The notes beneath the pieces are model-generated. The model saw only the letters and a list, made by a program, of their open reading frames with translations, searched no databases and had not been told where the DNA came from. A program made the position numbers and the translations under genes. Positions 5,704 to 11,445 of a DNA stretch of 11,445 nucleotides are shown here, in pieces; within the stretch, counting starts at the first letter, position 1; every line of letters starts with the position of its first letter. The DNA is from JBGPJM01 sp041485385 (GTDB lineage Bacteria; Planctomycetota; Phycisphaerae; Phycisphaerales; UBA1924): assembly GCA_041485385.1 (NCBI GenBank), contig JBGPJM010000160.1:1-11445 (forward strand), written 5' to 3'.

Positions 5704-6378
5704 ATGGCGACGGAGTACGCGAGAACATCGTGGCATTCGGGCCGGTCGGGAACGGGCTCCCGGCGCCTCAGCGACATCGCCAGCATCCGGGCAGGCTACC
5801 AGTTTCGCGGCAAGGTTGAGCCCGACCCCGACGGGAATGTCGCCGTCGTGCAGATCAAGGACATTGAGGACCGCCGCCGGCTCAACACCTCTTCGCTCGC
5901 GCGGGTTGCGTTCGACAGGCCGGTGGAGCAGTACATCGTCGGCCGGGGCGACGTGCTGTTCCTCTCCCGCGGGCACAGACAGTTCGCGACGGCGATCGAC
6001 GCCGACCTCCGGGACACGATCGCCGCGGGGTATTTCTACATCCTGCGGACGAACAACGGGAGCGTCCGTCCCGACTTCCTCGCGTGGTACCTGAACCAGC
6101 AACCCATGCAGGACAAGTTCAAGCAGGTAGCCAAGGGCAGTCACATGCCCTTCGTGTCCATGGCCGAGTTCCAGGAGCTTCAGATTCCCGTCCCGTCTCT
6201 CGACGTTCAGGCCCGCATCGTCGCCCTCGCCGAGCTCGCCGAGCGCGAGCAGGGGCTTCTTGCCGAACTGGCATCCAGACGCGCGGAGCTCGTTCAGTGC
6301 CTCAGCCTCGGCGCGGCCAACCACGCACCTTCCCGGGCGGCCCAGCGCCGCCCATCGAAAAGGACCCACACCCCATGA
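5704..6378 (+). CDS. Half-size type I restriction specificity (S) subunit with one target-recognition domain
   Basis: The 224-residue protein has one target-recognition domain (about 18-160; SRRLSDIASIRAGYQFRG start, GRGDVLFLSRG in the middle, SHMPFVSMAEFQELQIPVPS end) and one conserved coiled-coil region (about 164-202, LDVQARIVALAELAEREQGLL). A standard HsdS has two of each in about 400-450 residues. It ends in a basic, probably unstructured tail. Half-size S proteins are known to work as dimers that recognise palindromic split sites, so this one could be functional. It could also pair with part of the larger HsdS downstream, or be a decayed duplicate. The stop overlaps the hsdM start by 4 bp (ATGA), implying coupled translation. 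The start ATG has no ribosome binding site but lies just after a promoter. Confidence 0.8.
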   Translation: MATEYARTSWHSGRSGTGSRRLSDIASIRAGYQFRGKVEPDPDGNVAVVQIKDIEDRRRLNTSSLARVAFDRPVEQYIVGRGDVLFLSRGHRQFATAIDADLRDTIAAGYFYILRTNNGSVRPDFLAWYLNQQPMQDKFKQVAKGSHMPFVSMAEFQELQIPVPSLDVQARIVALAELAEREQGLLAELASRRAELVQCLSLGAANHAPSRAAQRRPSKRTHTP

Positions 6379-7916
6379 GCACGATCCCGACCAATCACAC
6401 CGACGCCGCCGGCAACTCCGTCTCCCAGGGCGAGATCAACGCGGCCGTCTGGCGTGCCTGCGACACCTTCCGCGGCACCATCGATGCCTCGCAGTACAAG
6501 GACTACATCCTCGTCATGCTCTTCATCAAGTACCTCAGCGACCTGTTCAAGGACAAGAGGGCTGAGTTCGAGAAGAAGTACCACGGCGACAAGGACCGCA
6601 TCGAGCGTGCCCTCTCCCGCGAACGGTTCGTGATGCCCAAGGAGTCGGACTTCGATTTCCTCTATTCCAAGCGCGACGCCGCGAGCCTCGGCGAGCTGAT
6701 CAACATCGCCCTGGAGAACATCGAGGAGGCCAACCGCGGCAAGCTCGAAAGCGTCTTCCGCAACATCGACTTCAACAGCGAGCCCAACCTCGGCCAGACC
6801 AAGGAGCGGAACGCCCGCCTCAAGCACCTGCTGGAGGATTTCAACGACCCCCGCCTCGACATGCGGCCGTCCCGCATCGGCCACCGCGACGTCTTCGGTG
6901 ACGTGTACGAGTACCTCATCGGCCTGTTTGCGGCGGGCGCCGGCAAGAGGGGCGGCGAGTTCTACACCCCCCCAGAGGTTGCCACGCTGCTCGCCAAGCT
7001 CCTGAACCCGCAGCAGGGCAACACCATCTGCGACCCCGCGTGCGGCTCGGGCTCGCTGCTCATCCGGGTCGCCAAGCAGATCGGCTCCGACAACTTCCAG
7101 CTGTTCGGCCAGGAGGTCAACGGCCAGACGTGGGCCCTGTGCCGCATGAACATGTTCCTGCACGGCATGGACTCGGCCCGCATCGAGTGGTGCAACACCC
7201 TCACCGGGCCCAAGCTGGTGGACCCCGACAAGCCGGACCGGTTGCTGAAGTTCGACATCGTCGTCGCCAACCCGCCGTTCTCGCTCGACAAATGGGGTCA
7301 GGATCAGGCCGAGCATGACCGCTTCAACCGCTACCACCGCGGCCTGCCCCCCAAGAGCAAGGGCGACTACGCCTTCATCAGCCACATGGTGGAGGCCGCG
7401 CTCGAAGACGGCGGCAAGGTCGGCGTGATCGTGCCACACGGCGTGCTCTTCCGCGGCGGGGCCGAGGGCAAGATCCGCGAGAAGCTCATCAAGGAAAACC
7501 TTCTCGACGCCGTCATCGGCTTGCCCGTCAACCTCTTCTTCGGAACCGGCATCCCCGCGGCCATCCTGCTCTTTGAGAAGGGCCGCAAGAAGAAGGACGT
7601 GGTGTTCATCGACGCGAGCCGGAACTTCGAGCAGAACAAGCGACAGAACCGGCTTCGGGCCGAAGACATCGAGAGCATCGTCAAGGCCTGCCGCGCCCGT
7701 AGGGAGGTCGAGAAATACTGCTACATCGCGACGCCAGCGAGGCTCCTCGAGGAAGAGTTCAACCTGAACATTCCGCGCTTCGTGGATACGTTCGAGCCGG
7801 AGAAGGAAGTCGATGTCGCGGCTGTGCAGAAAGACATCGAGCGTCTGGAAAGAGAACTCGCTGAGACTCGGAAGAAGATGGACGGCTACCTGAAGGAGCT
7901 TGGCGTCCATGCGTAA
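6375..7916 (+). CDS. hsdM: Type I restriction-modification DNA methyltransferase subunit (N6-adenine)
   Basis: HsdM transfers a methyl group from S-adenosylmethionine to adenine N6 at the site chosen by HsdS. At 513 residues it matches the usual 500-530. The N-terminal HsdM_N helical domain (about 15-150) includes AVWRACDTFRG and YKDYILVMLFIKYLSD. GGEFYTP (193-199) precedes the catalytic domain. Motif I (SAM binding) is DPACGSG at 220-226, and motif IV (catalytic) is NPPF at 299-302. The C-terminal end is a charged coiled coil that would contact the S subunit. I chose ATG 6375 because it gives MSTIPTNHTD followed at once by family-typical sequence, overlaps the upstream stop as ATGA, and has AAGGA 10 bases upstream. 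An in-frame extension upstream to 6084 only reads the other gene out of frame. It overlaps the next gene by 8 bp. Confidence 0.96.
   Translation: MSTIPTNHTDAAGNSVSQGEINAAVWRACDTFRGTIDASQYKDYILVMLFIKYLSDLFKDKRAEFEKKYHGDKDRIERALSRERFVMPKESDFDFLYSKRDAASLGELINIALENIEEANRGKLESVFRNIDFNSEPNLGQTKERNARLKHLLEDFNDPRLDMRPSRIGHRDVFGDVYEYLIGLFAAGAGKRGGEFYTPPEVATLLAKLLNPQQGNTICDPACGSGSLLIRVAKQIGSDNFQLFGQEVNGQTWALCRMNMFLHGMDSARIEWCNTLTGPKLVDPDKPDRLLKFDIVVANPPFSLDKWGQDQAEHDRFNRYHRGLPPKSKGDYAFISHMVEAALEDGGKVGVIVPHGVLFRGGAEGKIREKLIKENLLDAVIGLPVNLFFGTGIPAAILLFEKGRKKKDVVFIDASRNFEQNKRQNRLRAEDIESIVKACRARREVEKYCYIATPARLLEEEFNLNIPRFVDTFEPEKEVDVAAVQKDIERLERELAETRKKMDGYLKELGVHA
7893..7898 (+). promoter_or_regulatory. 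Ribosome binding site for hsdS
   Basis: AAGGAG inside the end of hsdM lies 10 bases before the ATG at 7909. This spacing favours that ATG over the in-frame TTG at 7900, which would be only one base from the site. Confidence 0.6.
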
Positions 7917-9186
7917 GGCTTCGTCCTCCATTAAGGACCAGCCCCGGCGTGAGTCCTCGGCTAGCTCGACCGCCGAGCGCGTTCGACTCACGGCGATCAT
8001 CAGTCGTTTGGACGCTGGCGTCAGCGTGAACGCTGAGGATCGCGCCGTAGTTGACGGCGAGCACGGCGTTCTCAAGGTGAGCGCTGTCACCGTTGGCCAC
8101 TTCAACCCCGATGAGAACAAGGTGGTAGTGCCCGCCGATCTTTCCCGCGTCGGCATCTCGCCGAAGCGCGGGGACTTGCTGGTCACTCGCGCGAACACAC
8201 GTCTGCTCGTCGCGGCCGCAGCGTACGTCCATCGAGACTATCCGAATCTTCATCTCTCGGACAAGATCTGGAGCGTCGTTCTGCGGGACTCTCGCCGCGA
8301 TGACATGCGCTGGCTCAAGCACATCCTGAGCGCCGCACCTGTTCGCGCCGCTCTCATCGCGAGGGCGAGCGGCACGAGCGGGAGCATGAAGAACGTGTCC
8401 AAGCACGATTTTTTGGGCATCGTCGTGGATCGGCTGTCCGCCGATGAACAACGGGCCACGGCCAACGTCTTGGATACGTGGGATAGTTCGATCGCGGCCG
8501 CGCGCGGCCTGATGAAGGCCCGCCGGAGGCTGAGGCGTGGACTGTTGCAGAGGCTGCTGACCGGTCAGCACCGCTTCCCCGAGTTCCGCAAGCAGCCTTG
8601 GCGCGAATGCCAGCTCCGCGATGTCGCCGAGGAGTGCAGCGAGCCGGGCCGCGGTACGCTGGGGCGTGACCGCATCATGGGCGTCACGAAGAGCCGCGGC
8701 ATCGTGCCGATGGAGGACCGCCTGATCGGAAACGTCGATCGCTACCAGATCGTGCGAAAGGACTGGTTCGCGTACAACCCGATGCGTCTGAACATCGGGT
8801 CGATCGCGCGCTCGCGGAGCAAATCGCCGGTGCTCGTCAGTCCCGACTACGTTGTCTTCCGCTGCCGGGACGGCGAACTCGATCCCGCATTCCTTGATCA
8901 GTACCGCAAGGGACACCTGTGGGATTCCTTCATGCGAGTCTGCGGCGCGGGCAGCGTGCGCGTCCGCATCTACTTCAATGACCTCGGCCGCCACAAGATG
9001 CACCTGCCGCTCATCGAGGAGCAGCGCCGCATCGCCGAGGCGCTCGGGACGCTTGATGGTGAGCTTTCCCAACTGCGCCAACTGCATGACGCCCTGACTG
9101 AGCAGAAGAAGGGCCTGATGCAGAAGCTCCTGACGGGCACGGTCCGCGTGCCCGCGTCGATGCTGAAGGAGGCCGCCCATGGCTGA
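7909..9186 (+). CDS. hsdS: Type I restriction-modification specificity subunit, two target-recognition domains
   Basis: HsdS chooses the bipartite DNA site for both methylation and cleavage. The 425 residues show the usual layout: target-recognition domain 1 (about 18-175, ending KNVSKHDFLGIVV), coiled-coil spacer 1 (about 195-222, MKARRRLRRGLLQRLLTG), domain 2 (about 231-370, starting WRECQLRDVAEE and ending LPLIEEQRRIAEAL), and coiled coil 2 (about 380-414, TEQKKGLMQKLLTG). The KGLMQKLLTG-type ends are characteristic of the family. The two domains differ strongly in sequence, so an asymmetric target is expected. ATG 7909 is supported by AAGGAG upstream and by an 8-bp overlap with hsdM. The stop overlaps the next gene by 8 bp. 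The first third uses more T-ending codons than hsdM, which fits the frequent exchange of S genes. Confidence 0.93.
   Translation: MRKASSSIKDQPRRESSASSTAERVRLTAIISRLDAGVSVNAEDRAVVDGEHGVLKVSAVTVGHFNPDENKVVVPADLSRVGISPKRGDLLVTRANTRLLVAAAAYVHRDYPNLHLSDKIWSVVLRDSRRDDMRWLKHILSAAPVRAALIARASGTSGSMKNVSKHDFLGIVVDRLSADEQRATANVLDTWDSSIAAARGLMKARRRLRRGLLQRLLTGQHRFPEFRKQPWRECQLRDVAEECSEPGRGTLGRDRIMGVTKSRGIVPMEDRLIGNVDRYQIVRKDWFAYNPMRLNIGSIARSRSKSPVLVSPDYVVFRCRDGELDPAFLDQYRKGHLWDSFMRVCGAGSVRVRIYFNDLGRHKMHLPLIEEQRRIAEALGTLDGELSQLRQLHDALTEQKKGLMQKLLTGTVRVPASMLKEAAHG
9166..9172 (+). promoter_or_regulatory. Ribosome binding site for the NYN gene
   Basis: AAGGAGG, within the last codons of hsdS, lies 6 bases before the ATG at 9179. 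It is the strongest Shine-Dalgarno sequence seen in the cluster, which suggests the NYN protein is made in appreciable amounts. Confidence 0.7.
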
Positions 9187-9826
9187 ATCCAGACCGCCGC
9201 CTCCGCCCAGAGTGGTCGTGTACATCGACGGGTACAACCTCTACCACGGCCTCAAAGCCAAGCATTGGCGTCGTCTCTACTGGGTGGACCTGTGGCGGCT
9301 CGGGGAGGAGTTCCTCAAGGCGGGACAGACGCTTGAAACCGTCCGGTACTTCACGACGCGGATCAAGGGACCAGAAGACAGCCGGCGGCGGCAGGAGATC
9401 TTCCTTGAAGCCATCACCATCGGACGTGATCGCCTGACGATCGACTACGGCCACTTTCTGGAGAAGACGGCGAACTGCTTCAAGTGTGGCAGCACCTGGC
9501 CGCGGCACGAGGAAAAGAAGACGGACGTGAACATCGCCTGCCGGATGGTGGAGGACGCGATGGACGATCGGTACGAGGTGGCGATCGTGGTGTCGGGCGA
9601 CAGCGACCTGGTGCCGCCTATTGAGCTGGTCAAGCGGAGGTGGACAACGAAGCGGCTGATCGTCGCCTTCCCGCCGGATCGCCACAGCGATGCACTCAAG
9701 AAGGCGGCGCACGGCTATTTCTCGATCAGCGAGCGGGCGCTGACCAGGGCCCAGATGCCCGAGGTGGTCAAAAACGCGGCTGGCTTTGAGCTCAAGCGGC
9801 CCGAGCGATGGGGGCCAAAAAAATAA
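9179..9826 (+). CDS. NYN-domain (LabA/DUF88-like) putative ribonuclease
   Basis: The 215-residue protein has a PIN-like NYN fold with the expected acidic metal-binding positions: YIDGYNLYHG (D17, N20), KKTDVNIA (D116), and VVSGDSDLVPPI (D141, D143). A CxxC pair (C100, C103, in NCFKCGS) sits between strands just before the KTDVNIA helix. It could bind metal with nearby residues, as in related family members. NYN proteins are mostly RNA-cleaving nucleases. The substrate here is unknown. The start ATG has AAGGAGG 6 bases upstream and overlaps the hsdS stop by 8 bp, while hsdR follows after 114 bp. That places it inside the restriction-modification operon, probably as an accessory defence or damage-limiting nuclease. 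It carries a proline run at residues 6-10 and ends in Lys-Lys codons made of an A-run. Confidence 0.88.
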   Translation: MAESRPPPPPRVVVYIDGYNLYHGLKAKHWRRLYWVDLWRLGEEFLKAGQTLETVRYFTTRIKGPEDSRRRQEIFLEAITIGRDRLTIDYGHFLEKTANCFKCGSTWPRHEEKKTDVNIACRMVEDAMDDRYEVAIVVSGDSDLVPPIELVKRRWTTKRLIVAFPPDRHSDALKKAAHGYFSISERALTRAQMPEVVKNAAGFELKRPERWGPKK

Positions 9827-9847
9827 ACACCCGCTTGCGGCGGGTGT
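9827..9847 (-). terminator. Intrinsic-terminator-like hairpin, oriented to the minus strand
   Basis: ACACCCGC and GCGGGTGT form a perfect 8-bp stem with a 5-base loop, starting directly after the NYN stop codon. The A-rich run (7 A, T, AA) lies on its left, so on the minus strand the hairpin is followed by a T-run as in a rho-independent terminator. On the + strand there is no T-run, so it may only slow transcription or protect the mRNA 3' end. It would block antisense transcription coming from hsdR. Confidence 0.5.
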
Positions 9848-9940
9848 CGGGTCGCGGCTCTCGCCGACGACGTAGTTCAGAGGAGTATCGGTTACGGAAA
9901 TCCAAAAGTCAAGCACAATCGTTCAGTACCCCGAGAAGCC

Positions 9941-11445
9941 ATGAGCCAGGACAGCCACCACCCCACGCCACTGCTCAAAGAGGACCACATCTCTCAGGTG
10001 CCGGCGCTCCAGGTGCTCCAGAACCTGGGCTACCAATATCTCACGCCGGACGAGGCGCTGGCGTATCGCGGCGGCCGCACCTCCGGCGTGCTGCTCGAAA
10101 GCATCCTCGCCGAGCAACTGCGGAAGATCAACCGGATCCGCTTCAAGGGCCAGACCTATCCGTTCTCCGAGGGAAACATCCAGTCGGCCATCCAGGACCT
10201 GAAGAACCAGCTCTTCGAGGGGCTCATCCGCACGAATGAGAAAATGTACGACCTGCTCACCCTCGGCAAGAGCCTGCCCCAGGTCATCGACGGGGACATG
10301 AAGAGCTTCCAGCTCAACTACATCGACTGGAAGGACTGGCGCAACAACGTCTACCACGTCACCGAGGAGTTCGCCGTCGATCGCGCCGGCAGCAGCGACA
10401 CCTACCGGCCCGATCTGGTCCTCTTCATCAACGGCATCCCGCTTGCCGTCATCGAGTGCAAGCGGCACGTGGACCCCGGCGGCAGGGCCGACAAGGACCC
10501 GCTGGACCAGGCCATCTCGCAGCACGCCCGGAACCAGAAGGAAGACGGCATCCCGCGCCTGTACGTCTTCGCCCAGCTTCTGCTGGCAATCTCCATGAAC
10601 GACGCGAAGTACGCCACGGTCGGCTCGCTGGCCAAGTTCTGGGCCGCGTGGCGCGAGGATCTGGACGAAAAGGCCCTTCGCGCCCTCGTGAACAGGCCGC
10701 TGACCTCGGCGCAGAAGCACAGGCTCTTCGCCGACCGGTTCCGCTACGTTCGGTCCCATTTCGACGCGGTCGAGCGGGCCGGGCGCGATCTAACCGCGCA
10801 GGACCGGGCCCTCCATTCGCTGTGCCGTCCGGATCGGCTCCTCGAGCTCGCGCTCCGCTACACGGTCTTCGACGCGGGCGAGCGCAAGGTCGCCCGCTAC
10901 CAGCAGTACTTCACCGTCAAGACTATTTTGGAGCGGATCCGCCGCATCGGCGAGGACGGCCGGCGCACGGGCGGCGTGGTGTGGCATACCCAGGGCAGCG
11001 GCAAGTCCCTCACGATGGTCATGCTCGCCGAGGCCATCGCGATGGAGGAGCTCGACCGGTACAAGATCGTCCTGGTCACCGACCGCGTGGACCTGGACGA
11101 CCAACTCTACAAGACCTTCCAGCACTGCGGCGGCGAGCCCGTCCAGGCCACAACCGGGAAGCACCTGCTGGAGCTGCTCGGGGGCGAGAAATCGCGGATC
11201 ATCACGACCGTCATCGACAAGTTCGAGGCCGCGGTCGCGGTCCGGGGCGTGTGCAACGACAACCCGAACATCTTCGTGCTCGTGGACGAGGGCCATCGCA
11301 CGCAGTACGGCAATCTTCACGCCAACATGCGCCGGGCGCTCCCCAACGCGTGCTTCATCGGGTTCACCGGGACCCCGGTGATGAAGAAGGACCGGAACAC
11401 GGTCGAGAAGTTCGGGGGGATGATCGAGCCGCCGTACACGATCCA
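9941..11445 (+). CDS. hsdR: Type I restriction endonuclease (R) subunit, N-terminal half (3' partial)
   Basis: HsdR is the ATP-driven translocase and nuclease of the type I complex. The frame stays open to the window end, giving 501 residues of a protein usually near 1000. The N-terminal nuclease domain carries PDLVLFINGIPLAVIECK, the D...ExK active site (D158, E172, K174). The translocase motor follows: Walker A TQGSGKS (350-356, as WHTQGSGKS), DEGHR (449-453, Walker B/motif II) and FTGTP (475-479, motif III). All of these suit the HsdR family (COG0610), so the visible part looks functional. The start ATG 9941 gives MSQDSHHPTP and has only a weak GAGAAG in front. A gap of 114 bp separates it from the NYN gene, so it may have its own promoter, but none is clear. 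The missing part should hold the remaining helicase motifs and the C-terminal assembly domain. Confidence 0.95.
   Translation, partial: MSQDSHHPTPLLKEDHISQVPALQVLQNLGYQYLTPDEALAYRGGRTSGVLLESILAEQLRKINRIRFKGQTYPFSEGNIQSAIQDLKNQLFEGLIRTNEKMYDLLTLGKSLPQVIDGDMKSFQLNYIDWKDWRNNVYHVTEEFAVDRAGSSDTYRPDLVLFINGIPLAVIECKRHVDPGGRADKDPLDQAISQHARNQKEDGIPRLYVFAQLLLAISMNDAKYATVGSLAKFWAAWREDLDEKALRALVNRPLTSAQKHRLFADRFRYVRSHFDAVERAGRDLTAQDRALHSLCRPDRLLELALRYTVFDAGERKVARYQQYFTVKTILERIRRIGEDGRRTGGVVWHTQGSGKSLTMVMLAEAIAMEELDRYKIVLVTDRVDLDDQLYKTFQHCGGEPVQATTGKHLLELLGGEKSRIITTVIDKFEAAVAVRGVCNDNPNIFVLVDEGHRTQYGNLHANMRRALPNACFIGFTGTPVMKKDRNTVEKFGGMIEPPYTI

Noticed and set aside
5567..6094. Continuous helix-turn-helix gene running into the half-S region
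   Set aside because: Beyond the helix-turn-helix the frame overlaps the S gene in another frame and loses any protein-like character, so only the short fragment is kept.
5704..9186. Invertible S-gene cassette (shufflon-type phase variation)
   Set aside because: Both S genes lie on the same strand with hsdM between them. I see no recombinase gene and no long inverted repeats shared by the two S genes, though short ones cannot be excluded by eye.
10979..11330. HsdR with defective motor because of HTQGSGKS and DEGHR instead of the textbook GTGKT and DEAH
   Set aside because: These forms are normal in the HsdR (COG0610) family, and the Walker Lys and Asp-Glu residues are present.

Overview
The window is high-GC bacterial DNA, apparently a metagenome contig or a piece of one, because both end genes are incomplete. 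The organism is most likely a planctomycete, perhaps Phycisphaerae. This is tentative. It rests on the strong GC bias, the altered ComEC metallo-beta-lactamase motifs (GDGT and THxNxDH in place of the common GQGD and SHxDxDHxGG), and the style of intergenic repeats with TGAA-loop hairpins and GGCGTTGA octamers. No rRNA or marker gene is present to confirm it.

Left part (1-4135, all + strand): the C-terminal part of a large AsmA/TamB-like envelope protein, whose upstream sequence runs into a G-only low-complexity tract that looks like a sequencing or assembly artefact. Next comes a full-length ComEC/Rec2 DNA-uptake channel protein. Its preferred start lies immediately after a perfect 16-bp palindrome.

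Middle part (4136-5703): about 1.57 kb without an intact gene. It is a gene graveyard filled with repeats. There are two near-identical copies (about 95%) of a roughly 150-bp element carrying twin TGAA-loop hairpins, a truncated third copy and a possible degenerate fourth, two arrays of AGTRAGC heptamers placed exactly 900 bp apart, GGCGTTGA/GGCGTGGA octamers, and short direct and inverted motifs. Two gene remnants are trapped here: a DinD-like fragment on the minus strand, cut off exactly at a repeat end, and a helix-turn-helix fragment on the + strand.

Right part (5704-11445, all + strand): a type I restriction-modification locus in the order half-size S, hsdM, full-size hsdS, NYN-domain nuclease, hsdR (cut by the window end). 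The first four genes overlap by 4-8 bp and are probably translationally coupled. A consensus-like promoter sits so close to the first ATG that the mRNA may be leaderless. The hsdM and hsdS products would form the sequence-specific methyltransferase, and hsdR would add ATP-dependent translocation and cleavage. The half-size S subunit supplies a third target-recognition domain and the NYN protein a likely RNase activity. These two extras, fused by gene overlap into an otherwise standard type I system, are the most interesting functional feature of the window.
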